Of a stretch of DNA of 64,000 nt, positions 36,019 to 44,294 are shown piece by piece; within the stretch, counting starts at the first letter, position 1; every line of letters begins with the position of its first letter. Under the pieces are notes generated by a model, which saw only the letters and a list, made by a program, of their open reading frames with translations, did no database searches and was not told where the DNA came from. The stretch comes from RPQJ01 sp963793005 (GTDB lineage: Bacteria; Pseudomonadota; Gammaproteobacteria; Steroidobacterales; Steroidobacteraceae): assembly GCA_963793005.1 (NCBI GenBank), contig CAWBYP010000002.1:1240001-1304000 (forward strand). Reading direction: 5' to 3'. A program made the translations under genes and the position numbers.

Positions 36019-36329
36019 TGGGCCCGGTAGGATTCGAACCTACGACCAAGGGATTCACTCTGCCCCGCCGTTTCCGGCGGGAGTGGACTATCTCTTCACC
36101 CTCGGCATTGCTGCCGGTCGGGTGCGGGATGCTCAAAGCCTGTCATTAAGGGCGCTATAGCCCTCAGGTAGTCTCTGCACCTTCCGGCGGTGTACCGCCG
36201 GCTCGGCTCAGGGTTGCCATCAACTGGTCTGGAAGGTTCCCCTGAATTCGTCCCGTCCACTTCGCGGATTACGCCGCGAAGGCACCTTTCTCGATGAGTC
36301 CCCTGCACTAACCGCTGTGCTACAGGCCC
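36019..36329 (-). tRNA. tRNA-Ile(CAU) interrupted by a group I intron
   Basis: On the minus strand the 5' exon (36329-36294, 36 nt) and 3' exon (36055-36019, 37 nt) fold into a complete tRNA. There is a 7-bp acceptor (GGGCCTG with CGGGCCC, one G-U), D stem GCAC/GTGC, anticodon stem GGGGA/TCCCT with loop CTCATAA, and T arm GTAGG-TTCGAAT-CCTAC. The loop and flanks match E. coli tRNA-Ile2, whose C34 is modified to lysidine to read AUA; an initiator or elongator Met identity is much less likely. The gene splits after U36. The 3' CCA is not encoded (ATCA follows the stem). Confidence 0.94.
36056..36293 (-). ncRNA. group I (IC3-like) self-splicing intron in the tRNA-Ile anticodon loop
   Basis: This 238-nt intron ends in the obligatory G (complement of 36056) and follows a U at the 5' splice site. 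The exon CAU pairs with an internal guide GUG in GGTGCC, closing P1. P2 is an 8-bp stem (36260-36267 with 36274-36281). The conserved GTGCAGAGACTACCT (36180-36166) and AGAGATAGTCC (36095-36085) give the P7 pairing GACTA/TAGTC. A 7-bp GAAA-capped hairpin (36064-36081) fits P9. Order and core words closely resemble the Azoarcus tRNA-Ile ribozyme (205 nt). No homing endonuclease frame is present. Confidence 0.93.
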
Positions 36330-36338
36330 ACGCGTCGA

Positions 36339-36344
36339 ATTGTA
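36339..36344 (-). promoter_or_regulatory. putative -10 of the tRNA-Ile gene
   Basis: TACAAT lies 9 bp upstream of the mature 5' end on the minus strand, a good -10 for a tRNA gene. No clear -35 is seen 16-18 bp further up. Confidence 0.45.
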
Positions 36345-36418
36345 ATGAAACCGGAAGATTTTCCCATTGTTTTCGTTGCAGCCCGGTATTTGTCTCGCGA
36401 AGGCATGCGGCTCTCCGC

Positions 36419-37396
36419 TTAGTCGACCGTCAACACCACCTTGCCGAACTGCGAGCCGCTCTCGAGCCACGCGTGGGCCTCGCCAGCGCGCTCCAGCGGG
36501 AATGTCCGGTCAACCGGCACCTTCACCGACCCAGCTTCGATCCACGGCCAGACGCGATCCTCGATGGCGCGCGCGAGCCGCGCTTTCTCGTCTGCATGGC
36601 GCGCGCGAAGCGTCGATGCGCTGACGGTGAGCCGCTTCAGCATCAGCTGGCGAAGATTCAGCTGGACCTCGTGGCCGGTGAGCGTCGCGATCACGACCAG
36701 GCGACCGTCCGGAGCAAGTACGTCGAGGTTGCGCTCGAAGTAGGCGGCGCCGACCATGTCCAGGATCACGTCCACGCCACCGGCCGCCTTGATGCCCTCG
36801 GCCCAGTCACCCGTCGCAGCATCGATCGCAACATCGGCGCCGATTTCCCTGGCCTGGGCAGCCTTTGCCGCGCCGCGTGCAGTCGCGAAGACACGTGCGC
36901 CCGCTGCCTTCGCCAGCTGGATCGCCGTGACACCGATGCCGCTGTTGGCGCCGTGCACCAGCAGGGTCTCACCCGATTGCAGCTGCCCGCGCTCGAATAC
37001 ATTGCTCCAAACCGTAAAGACCGTCTCCGGCAACGCGGCAGCGTGGACGAAGTCGAGACCCGCGGGCACCGGCAAGGCGTGTCGAGCGTCGACCAGCGCG
37101 TACTCCGCATAGCCACCGCCACCGAGCAGTGCAGTGACCCGGTCGCCGGACCGCCAGCGCGCGACACCCTCGCCGGTCGCAGCCACCTCGCCGGCGACCT
37201 CAAGTCCCAGCGTGACCGGCGCTCCGGGCGGTGGCGGGTAGAATCCTGCGCGCTGGAAAATGTCGGGCCGGTTCACGCCTGCTGCCCTGACCCGGACCAG
37301 CAATTGCCCCGGACCCGGCTCCGGTACCGGAAGTGATTCGATGAACAGGGCGTCGGCGCCGCCCTTGCCACCGCGGATGGAGATCGCTTGCATCAT
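36419..37396 (-). CDS. NAD(P)H quinone oxidoreductase, zinc-free MDR (PIG3 family)
   Basis: This 325-aa medium-chain reductase has the PIG3/QOR pattern: EPGPGQLLVRVRAAGVNRPDIFQRAGFYPPP, LGLEVAGEV, GGGGYAEYALVDA, AALPETVFTVWSNVFERG, and the Rossmann motif LLVHGANSGIGVTAIQLAKA. Zinc-ligand cysteines are absent, as expected. It probably reduces quinones with NADPH in the cytosol. It is followed downstream by the tRNA gene (about 90 bp). Confidence 0.94.
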   Translation of the reverse strand: MMQAISIRGGKGGADALFIESLPVPEPGPGQLLVRVRAAGVNRPDIFQRAGFYPPPPGAPVTLGLEVAGEVAATGEGVARWRSGDRVTALLGGGGYAEYALVDARHALPVPAGLDFVHAAALPETVFTVWSNVFERGQLQSGETLLVHGANSGIGVTAIQLAKAAGARVFATARGAAKAAQAREIGADVAIDAATGDWAEGIKAAGGVDVILDMVGAAYFERNLDVLAPDGRLVVIATLTGHEVQLNLRQLMLKRLTVSASTLRARHADEKARLARAIEDRVWPWIEAGSVKVPVDRTFPLERAGEAHAWLESGSQFGKVVLTVD

Positions 37397-37489
37397 TTGT
37401 GTATCCTACCGCCCTTGGCGACATTCGTGACGCCGCGTTCAATCGACGGCCATCGACACCTGCAATCATCGACAATCCAGGGGAATCGC

Positions 37490-37738
37490 ATGGGCATCAT
37501 CGGCACAATTTTCGTCGGACTGATCGTCGGAGCGCTCGGTCGTCTCGTACTTCCGGGTGATCAGCCGATGGGCTGGATCATGACCTGCCTGCTCGGTATC
37601 GCCGGCTCGGTCGGCGCCGGATTCATCGGCCAGGCACTCGGCTGGTACATGCCTGGCGAGGGCGCGGGCTGGATAGCGTCGATCCTGGGAGCAGCGCTCC
37701 TGCTGTTCATCGTCCAGAAGGTGCGCGGCAAGTCCTAG
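37490..37738 (+). CDS. GlsB/YeaQ/YmgE family small membrane protein
   Basis: This 82-aa protein starts at 37490 (MGIIGTIFVGLIVGALGRLVLPG). It has three hydrophobic segments rich in Gly and the family word GWIMTCLLGIAGSVGAGFIGQALGWY. The family is described as transglycosylase-associated or stress-induced in name, with no proven activity. The gene looks monocistronic; the asparaginase-domain gene starts 97 bp later. Confidence 0.92.
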   Translation: MGIIGTIFVGLIVGALGRLVLPGDQPMGWIMTCLLGIAGSVGAGFIGQALGWYMPGEGAGWIASILGAALLLFIVQKVRGKS

Positions 37739-37835
37739 TCGAGACCGGTCCTCCTGCCACGGGTGAGGATTCATTGTCGCAGGCCGCGTCGCTGCCTCGC
37801 CGAGCGGCAGTCACACGCGCCCGGAGCATTTTCGC

Positions 37836-38330
37836 ATGCAGATACGCCTGCTGGTGACCGGTGGCACCTTCGACAAGGAATACGATGAGCTGAGCGGAAA
37901 GCTGTTCTTCAAGGATACGCATGTCCACGAGATGCTGCGGCTGGCCCGCGCGGACCTGGACCTGGAGATCCGCACGCTGATGATGGTCGACAGCCTGGAG
38001 ATGACCGACCAGGACCGCGAACTGGTCCTGCAGAACTGCCTCGAGCCCGGACGCGAGCGCATCGTTGTCACGCACGGCACCGACACGATGTCCGAGACTG
38101 CACGATACCTCGGCGAGCGCGCCGCGGGTCGCACGATCGTGCTGACCGGAGCGATGATTCCCTACACGTTTGGCAGCTCAGACGGCCTGTTCAACCTGGG
38201 CTGCGCGCTCGCATTCGTGCAGGTACTGCCGCCGGGCGTGTACGTGGCGATGAACGGTCGCTGGTTCGACTGGCGCACGGTGATGAAGAACCAGTCGATT
38301 GGACGGTTCCAGGCACGGACCGGCGACTGA
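37836..38330 (+). CDS. short asparaginase-domain protein
   Basis: This 164-aa protein corresponds to the N-terminal domain of type I/II L-asparaginases. It has the first catalytic Thr in LLVTGGTFDKEYDE, and the second Thr-Asp pair with Lys-equivalent region in VVTHGTDTMSETARYLGE, then TIVLTGAMIPYTFGSSDGLFNLG. The C-terminal domain of full-length enzymes (about 330 aa) is missing, but the frame ends naturally and similar stand-alone proteins exist in proteobacteria. Whether it hydrolyses asparagine is unclear. Confidence 0.9.
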   Translation: MQIRLLVTGGTFDKEYDELSGKLFFKDTHVHEMLRLARADLDLEIRTLMMVDSLEMTDQDRELVLQNCLEPGRERIVVTHGTDTMSETARYLGERAAGRTIVLTGAMIPYTFGSSDGLFNLGCALAFVQVLPPGVYVAMNGRWFDWRTVMKNQSIGRFQARTGD

Positions 38331-38363
38331 ATCCGCGGTCGGCCGGCATCGCATCGCCCTGCA

Positions 38364-39251
38364 TCATTTCCGCGCGCCGCGGCCCGGTACGGTCCTTGTC
38401 CCGCTGCGACGGTAGCTCGACGGCGTCACCCCTGTTTCCCTGCGGAATGCGGTGCAGAAGTGACTCTGGCCGGCAAAGCCGACGGCCTCGCTGATCTCCC
38501 CGACCGACAGGGAAGTCATGCGCAACAGTTCGCGGGACCGCTCGATGCGCGCCCGGAGTATGTAGCGATGAGGTGTCGCGCCGGTGACCTGCCTGAATGT
38601 GTTCGAGAAATGCGTGACGCCGACGCCGACCGCTGCCGCGACACTCGCCACGCCGAGCGGCTCGTCGATGTGCATGTGTATGTGCTGCACCGCCAGGTGG
38701 ACAAGCATCAGGGCACTCCGGGACCCACGCAGTGGTTCGTTTGGTGTCGGCACCGACAGCGAGTGCCGCAACTGCGCCAGCAGTGCGTTGCCGAGTACCG
38801 CCAGGTACGCGTCTTCGTGCTCCGGCGCGCTCACCGACACCGCGAGCTGCTGCGCCAGCGTGACGACGACATTGTCCACGAAGGTCACCGGTTGCCTCTC
38901 ACGGCGTGAAGACACCCAAGTGGGGATGCGTCGCGCCGTTTCGAAATACGCAACCATGCCCTCGCCTATCCCGCGCAACGCCAGCTCGCCGCTGGTGCCG
39001 GCGGGCACGAGCGTCACCAGGCCCGGCATCGACAGGCCGGCGGTCTGCGCCAGGCCTGCCCGGTAGGAGACTGCCTTGCCGCCGGTGTGCACGAACAGCA
39101 GCGGTGCCGGCAGTGGCGGAAATTCCACGACCTCGAGCAGCGCGCGATAACGTTCCAGCGTGAACGCCGGATCGGCTGGAATCCGGCATGAAAGCTCCGG
39201 GTGACCCAGCAGGCGCCGGAGCAATGCAGGCATTCTGTCGTGGCTCGCCAT
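38364..39251 (-). CDS. AraC family transcriptional regulator with cupin-like N-terminus
   Basis: This 295-aa protein has an N-terminal AraC-type ligand domain (AraC_binding-like, residues 25-180) and a C-terminal double helix-turn-helix with GVASVAAAVGVGVTHFSNTFRQVTGATPHRYILRARIERSRELL and VGEISEAVGFAGQSHFCTAFRRETGVTPSSYRR. The start at 39251 is chosen; an upstream ATG at 39326 in frame is possible. It is divergent from the FadL-like porin gene, 118 bp away, so it may control that gene. Confidence 0.93.
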   Translation of the reverse strand: MASHDRMPALLRRLLGHPELSCRIPADPAFTLERYRALLEVVEFPPLPAPLLFVHTGGKAVSYRAGLAQTAGLSMPGLVTLVPAGTSGELALRGIGEGMVAYFETARRIPTWVSSRRERQPVTFVDNVVVTLAQQLAVSVSAPEHEDAYLAVLGNALLAQLRHSLSVPTPNEPLRGSRSALMLVHLAVQHIHMHIDEPLGVASVAAAVGVGVTHFSNTFRQVTGATPHRYILRARIERSRELLRMTSLSVGEISEAVGFAGQSHFCTAFRRETGVTPSSYRRSGTRTVPGRGARK

Positions 39252-39369
39252 GGCGTTGATCAGCACTCTACTGCAAGAAAACGCAAATTGCGCGTTGCCT
39301 GCGCGAAATCGCGCGCCAGGCAGCACGCTATTCTCATGCCAGTTTTTTCAGGCTTAGAAGTGCACTTCC

Positions 39370-40659
39370 ATGAATCTCTGCCCCAGGACAGCCAGCCGAA
39401 GCACAGCATGCGTGGTCGGTTCGATTGCGTTTCTTTTCAGTCTCCGGTGCGTCGCTGCCGCCGCCTGGCTCTCGGAGTCCGGTGGCCCCGACATGGCGAT
39501 GGCCTCCGCCGGCCGCGCGGCTATCGCCACCGACGCCACGACGATCGGGTTGAATCCCGCCGGCATGGTCGCTCTCGGCGGCACCGCCGTGTCGGTGGTC
39601 ACGATGCCGGCCAGGATGAGCCTGGAATTCCAGGGCAGTGCGGCGACGCCGGGATCGGCCGTAAACCAGCAGCGGACCACGCCGGCGGTTTCCGCATTCG
39701 CAATGCGACAGCAAGGCCGCTGGGCTGTGGGGGTCGGCGCCTACGGCAACGTCGGATTGGCGTGCGACTTCGGCAGCAAGTGGTCGGGACGCCGCGCCAT
39801 AGAGGACGCGCAGCTGCGGTCCATCAACGTCGTCCCCGCGGTCGCTTACAGGCTCACCGACAGCCTGGACGTCGGCGCCTCGATCGGCGCCCAGTACGCC
39901 GACGTGCAGGCCGGCATGGCCGTCAGCAACGAAGCGATCTACTACGGACCACCGCTTGATCTACCCGACGGGCAGCTGCGGATAAAGGGGAGCTGGTGGG
40001 AACCTGTCGAGAACCTCGGCGTGGTCTACCGACCGGGCACCGGCACGAGCATCGGCTTCGCATGGACATCCAGCGTGACGCACTCGATGGACCTCGAGGT
40101 TCGCGCAAAGGGGATTCATCCGCTGCTCGCGGGCATGCTTGGGCAACAGGAGTCCGCGGAACTGGACTTCGAATTGCCGCAGCAATTCACGCTCAGCGCC
40201 GCGCACCTGGTCTCGCCCGACACCTTGCTCGCTGCGAGTGTTGGCTGGCAGCAGTGGTCGGCATTCGGCCGCGCCCGGATCCGCCTGGCCGGGCAGGACG
40301 CGCCGATGTTCGAAGACGGACTCAACGACACGTGGAGCGCGGCAATCGGGCTGCGCCAGCAGGTCGACCCGCGCTGGACTCTCGCGACTGGCATTGCCTA
40401 TGACAGTGACCCGTCCGTGAATGGAACGATGCCGATCTATTTTCCGATGGCCGAACAACTGCGCCTCGCGGCAGGCGCTGACTATCGGTTCAGCGAAACG
40501 CTGCTGCTGCGGGTCGCGCTCTCGGTGATAAGCCAGGGCAAGGTCCGGGTCGCCCAGGACACGTACCCGGTGCCACTGCCGGGAATCCCGAGCGTTACCG
40601 GCACGATCAACGGCAGCCGGGTCTACCTGCTCGGATTCACCGCCGACTATCGCCCATGA
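39370..40659 (+). CDS. OmpP1/FadL family outer membrane transporter
   Basis: This 429-aa beta-barrel precursor has a signal peptide (hydrophobic to about residue 30) and the FadL hatch signature ESGGPDMAMASAGRAAIATDATTIGLNPAGM. It has multiple amphipathic strands ending in a C-terminal aromatic-type strand (VYLLGFTADYRP). FadL proteins import long-chain fatty acids or other hydrophobic compounds across the outer membrane. The AraC gene is divergent. It is convergent with a MECR-like reductase gene. Confidence 0.92.
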   Translation: MNLCPRTASRSTACVVGSIAFLFSLRCVAAAAWLSESGGPDMAMASAGRAAIATDATTIGLNPAGMVALGGTAVSVVTMPARMSLEFQGSAATPGSAVNQQRTTPAVSAFAMRQQGRWAVGVGAYGNVGLACDFGSKWSGRRAIEDAQLRSINVVPAVAYRLTDSLDVGASIGAQYADVQAGMAVSNEAIYYGPPLDLPDGQLRIKGSWWEPVENLGVVYRPGTGTSIGFAWTSSVTHSMDLEVRAKGIHPLLAGMLGQQESAELDFELPQQFTLSAAHLVSPDTLLAASVGWQQWSAFGRARIRLAGQDAPMFEDGLNDTWSAAIGLRQQVDPRWTLATGIAYDSDPSVNGTMPIYFPMAEQLRLAAGADYRFSETLLLRVALSVISQGKVRVAQDTYPVPLPGIPSVTGTINGSRVYLLGFTADYRP

Positions 40660-40705
40660 CGCGGCCTGCGCGGCGGCCGCAGCCGCGCGCCCGCCCAGCG
40701 CGACG

Positions 40706-41779
40706 TCACGAGATACGCAGCATGACCTTCCCGGTCCTGCCTGCCTCGAGCGAGGCAGCGACAGCGCGCGCAGCCTCCTCCAGCGGGAATGCCGCACCCA
40801 CCTCGGTATGGAACACGCCTTCGACCGTCAGGCGCCTGACGGCACGCAGCACGCCCAGCAGCTTCAGCGGTGACTGCTGCGCCAGCCAGTTCGGCAGCAG
40901 GAACCCCGAGACGCCGGCCACCGGCATCATCAGGTCGCGTCCGGGGATCTCGAGCGGACTGTCGGCCAGCGTGCCGTAGATCACCAACCTGCCACCGAGG
41001 CCCAGGCAACGCACGACATCACCGGCAAGCCTGCCTCCCACGCAATCGAGGGCGAACCCGACGCCACGACCATTCGTGATCCGCGCGACCTCACCGATCA
41101 GGTCCTGCCGGTCGGTCTCGATCACCGCGTCCGCGCCGAGCGCCGCAAGTTCCGCAGAGTTCGCACTCGAGCGCACGACACAGATCGTGCGGAAGCCATC
41201 GCGCCTGCCCATCCGCACCACGCTCTTGCCGAGCGCCGAGCCGGCCGCGGTCACCAGCACCCAGCCGTCGCGCGGCACCTTGAGCACCTCGCGAACCAGG
41301 ACGCAGGCGGTGAACGGATTCACGAAGTACATCGCTGCCTGCTCGTCCGCAACCGACTCCGGCATGACTACGGCACGCTTCGCGTCGACGACCGTGCACT
41401 GCTGCCAGGTCCCGTTCGGCGGGCCGCTCGCCACCGCGACGCGCCGGCCGCGCAGCCGTCTGGCGAGCAACCCGGCTCCGCAGGCATCGACGATGCCTAC
41501 GCCCTCGCCGCCGAGCGCGTAGGGCGGCTGTGGACATGGATTGGAGAGACCGGGGTCAAAGCACAAAGGAAGGCCGGCCGATTGTCGACCGTGGTTCCAG
41601 GAGATCCGCTCCAGTGCCTGCGAATACGTACCGCGCAGGAAATTCAGGTCCGACGGATTCACCGGGCTCATGATCATGCGCACGCGAACCTGCCCGGGAC
41701 CGGGCTCCGGCACCGGGACGTCCTCGATGCGGATATCAGCGGGATCCTGTGTATACCTGGAAATGCGGGCGGACTTCAT
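40706..41779 (-). CDS. MDR family reductase, MECR-like
   Basis: This 357-aa NADPH-binding protein resembles mitochondrial 2-enoyl thioester reductases. Marks are PVPEPGPGQVRVRMIMSPVNPSDLNFLRGTY, GGEGVGIV, a region FVNPFTACVLVREVLKVPRDGWVLVTAAGSALGKSVVRMGRRDG containing the Rossmann motif, and CVGGRLAGDVVRCLG. There is an insert of about 35 residues around 60-95 that includes PPYALGGEG. It could act on enoyl thioesters in fatty-acid metabolism, consistent with the FadL gene opposite, but this is inference. Confidence 0.88.
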   Translation of the reverse strand: MKSARISRYTQDPADIRIEDVPVPEPGPGQVRVRMIMSPVNPSDLNFLRGTYSQALERISWNHGRQSAGLPLCFDPGLSNPCPQPPYALGGEGVGIVDACGAGLLARRLRGRRVAVASGPPNGTWQQCTVVDAKRAVVMPESVADEQAAMYFVNPFTACVLVREVLKVPRDGWVLVTAAGSALGKSVVRMGRRDGFRTICVVRSSANSAELAALGADAVIETDRQDLIGEVARITNGRGVGFALDCVGGRLAGDVVRCLGLGGRLVIYGTLADSPLEIPGRDLMMPVAGVSGFLLPNWLAQQSPLKLLGVLRAVRRLTVEGVFHTEVGAAFPLEEAARAVAASLEAGRTGKVMLRIS

Positions 41780-41935
41780 GGTGCTGACCTACGCGGCAAT
41801 GTTCAACGCAGGACCGATCGACGCCGGACCCAGCCCCGCCAGATGACTGGAGGCAGCTGCTCCCCGGGATTCCCTTGCGCCTCTGACCAGGCGGGTCGCT
41901 GCTCGACCCGGTCGCTCAGGCCCCCGCGCGCGTGC
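41780..41935. other. intergenic, no gene seen
   Basis: The 156 bp between the MECR-like start and the ilvE stop hold no recognised gene and no terminator with a T run. An upstream promoter of the MECR-like gene is expected near 41790-41850 but was not resolved. Confidence 0.4.
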
Positions 41936-42946
41936 TCAGACGCGCGTCGTCCAGCCGTGCGTATCCGGTGCCTCGCCGTTCTGGATCGCGACCAGCGCCG
42001 CGCGCAGCTTCGAGGTCACCGGGCCGACATCGCCGTTGCCGACCTTGTGCTCCTGCCCACCGTGCACCAGCGTGCCGACGCCCGCGAGCACGGCCGCCGT
42101 GCCGGAGAGCGCGGCCTCACCGGTCTTCACCCATTCCAGCATCTCGGCGACGTCGAACAGGCGCTCCTCGACCTTGTAGCCCATTTCCCGCGCCATCGTG
42201 AGCAGCGAATCGCGTGTCACGCCGTGCAGGAAGGTCGAGTCGAGACTGCGTGTAAGGATGTGCCCTTCGCGGATCAGCAGAAAGTTCGCGGCCCCGGTCT
42301 CCTGCACCGAACCATCGGGGCAGAACAGCACCTGGTCGACCTTGTACTTCTCGCGGGCAGCGAGCGTCGGGCCCATGGCCGCAGCATAGTTCCCGCCGGT
42401 CTTCACCATGCCGAGGTGGTCCGCGGTGCGATGCTTCTTGTCCTCGACATAGATGCGCAGCGGTTTTACGCCACCCGAAAAATAATCCCACACAGGGCTC
42501 GCCAGCACGATCAGTGTTGCCTGGTCCGGCGGTGCCGAGGCCGCGCCGATATTCGGCGTCGTGCCGTAGAGCAGCGGCCGCATGTACAGCGCCCCCGGCG
42601 GCTCCGGAACCTGGCCACGCACACGGTCGATCACGGTGAGGATCATGTCTGCGAGCTGTCCGGCCTCCGGCACCGGCAGCGCGAGCAGTCGCGCGCTCTG
42701 CCGCAGGCGCTCGATGTGCTTGTCCATGCGGAACACGCGCACGCTTCCGTCCGCCCAGTGATATGCCTTGAAACCCTCGAAACAGGTGCTCGCGTAGTGC
42801 AGCACGTGCGCAGCGGGGTGCATCTCGATCGGGCCCGTGGGCCGCATCTCGTGTGCGCTCCACTTGCCGCCGTGGAAGGTCGCGATCGCCATTTCGTCGG
42901 CCAGTACCGTGCCGAAGGCCGGGCGTGCCTGGGGATTCGTGCTCAT
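41936..42946 (-). CDS. ilvE: branched-chain amino acid aminotransferase
   Basis: This 336-aa PLP-dependent class IV aminotransferase has the fold-type IV pattern: VLHYASTCFEGFKAYHWADG, RMDKHIERLRQSARLL, the PLP-lysine region MVKTGGNYAAAMGP (K near 190), EETGAANFL-like VQETGAANFLLI and FLHGVTRDSLLTMA. The start at 42946 (MSTNPQ) is preferred over an ATG 15 codons upstream. It interconverts Leu/Ile/Val and their 2-oxoacids and sits 49 bp downstream of the bkd operon, feeding its substrates. Confidence 0.95.
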   Translation of the reverse strand: MSTNPQARPAFGTVLADEMAIATFHGGKWSAHEMRPTGPIEMHPAAHVLHYASTCFEGFKAYHWADGSVRVFRMDKHIERLRQSARLLALPVPEAGQLADMILTVIDRVRGQVPEPPGALYMRPLLYGTTPNIGAASAPPDQATLIVLASPVWDYFSGGVKPLRIYVEDKKHRTADHLGMVKTGGNYAAAMGPTLAAREKYKVDQVLFCPDGSVQETGAANFLLIREGHILTRSLDSTFLHGVTRDSLLTMAREMGYKVEERLFDVAEMLEWVKTGEAALSGTAAVLAGVGTLVHGGQEHKVGNGDVGPVTSKLRAALVAIQNGEAPDTHGWTTRV

Positions 42947-42995
42947 GCGTGTGGAGTCCTGAATTTTTCGATCGGATTCGAGTGTATGCATTTCT

Positions 42996-44294
42996 CTAGC
43001 CGGGAATGAAGATGGTTGCAGGGTGCTCGAGCAGGTCCTTGAGCGCCTGGATCATTGCGGCGGCGTCATAGCCGTCCACGTAGCGGTGATCGAACGACGA
43101 CGACAGGTTCATCATCCGGCGGACGGTGATCACGCCATTCACGACCATCGGCCTGTCGACCGCCTTGTTCACGCCGATGATGGCCATCTCGGGCGCGTTG
43201 ATGATCGGCGTCGAGACGATGCCGCCGAGCCTGCCGAGGCTCGTGATGGTGATCGTCGATCCCGAAAGCTCTTCGCGCGACGCCTTTCCGGCGCGCGCGG
43301 CTTCCGACACCCGACGGATCTCGCTGGCAAGATCCCACAGCGTCAGCGCCTCCGCGTGGCGCACGACCGGCACCTTGAGTCCATCGGGAGTCTGCGTGGC
43401 GACCCCGAGGTGCACGCCATGGTGGCGGGTCAGCACGTTCCGCTCGGCATCGTAGTGCGCATTACATTGCGGAAAATCGACCAGCACCCGCGTGAGCGCC
43501 GCGCCGATGAATGGCAGGAAGGTGAGCGACGCCGCCCCGGTGGGCAGCCGTTCGTTCAGGTGCTGCCGCAAGGACTCGAGCTCCGTGACGTCCACTTCCT
43601 CGACATAGGCGAAGTGCGGGATGTTGCGTTTCGCGTCGGTCATGCGTGTCGCAATGACGCGACGCACGCCGATGACCTTGACCTCCTCGGTACCGGTGCG
43701 CTTCGCAGGGCCCGGGGCCCGCACCGGCACGGCGCCCGTCTTCGGCGAGGTGACGCCACCCAGCGCCGCCTCGAAGTCCTGCCGGGTGATGCGCCCGCCG
43801 GGGCCCGAGCCCTCGACGATGGCCAGGTCGATGCCGGCCTCGCGCGCGCGCCGACGCGTTGCTGGCGAGGCCATCACGCGCCCCTGTCGCTTCGCCCCGC
43901 CCTGCGAGGCGCGCGCACTGCCGGAAGATGCTGGCGTGCTCACGGTAGCCGGCGCGCTGTCTCCATGTTCAGTCGCAGCAACGCGGGCTCCCGCATCGCC
44001 CGGTGCAGGTGCCGCTGTGGCCGACGCAGGTTCTGTAAGTTCGTCGTCGGTGGCGTCGATGTCGAACACGATCAGCTCGGCGCCCACCGGCACCATGTCT
44101 CCCGGCGCACCCGTCAGTGACACGATGCGCCCGCTCACCGGCGAGGGCACCTCCACCGCGGCCTTCTCGGTCATCACCTCGGCGATGACCTGGTCTTCTT
44201 CAACCAGGTCGCCGACCTTCGTGTGCCAGGCAACGACCTCTGCCTCGACCGTTCCTTCGCCGAGATCCGGCATCTTGAACACGTAGCGGGTCAT
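42996..44294 (-). CDS. bkdB: branched-chain 2-oxoacid dehydrogenase E2 (dihydrolipoyl acyltransferase)
   Basis: This 432-aa protein has one N-terminal lipoyl domain with the lipoylated Lys in VMTEKAAVEVPSP (K near 44), and a flexible Ala/Pro/Ser linker. Then come a peripheral-subunit-binding domain (SPATRRRAREAGIDLAIVEGSGPGGRI) and a catalytic domain with NIPHFAYVEEVDVT and the SSSFDHRYVDGYDAA active-site His/Asp. It links E1 acyl groups to CoA. The start shares four bases with the E1-beta stop. Confidence 0.95.
   Translation of the reverse strand: MTRYVFKMPDLGEGTVEAEVVAWHTKVGDLVEEDQVIAEVMTEKAAVEVPSPVSGRIVSLTGAPGDMVPVGAELIVFDIDATDDELTEPASATAAPAPGDAGARVAATEHGDSAPATVSTPASSGSARASQGGAKRQGRVMASPATRRRAREAGIDLAIVEGSGPGGRITRQDFEAALGGVTSPKTGAVPVRAPGPAKRTGTEEVKVIGVRRVIATRMTDAKRNIPHFAYVEEVDVTELESLRQHLNERLPTGAASLTFLPFIGAALTRVLVDFPQCNAHYDAERNVLTRHHGVHLGVATQTPDGLKVPVVRHAEALTLWDLASEIRRVSEAARAGKASREELSGSTITITSLGRLGGIVSTPIINAPEMAIIGVNKAVDRPMVVNGVITVRRMMNLSSSFDHRYVDGYDAAAMIQALKDLLEHPATIFIPG

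Noticed and set aside
36056..36293. Homing endonuclease in the intron
   Set aside because: At 238 nt there is no room, and no LAGLIDADG or GIY-YIG word is seen in any frame.
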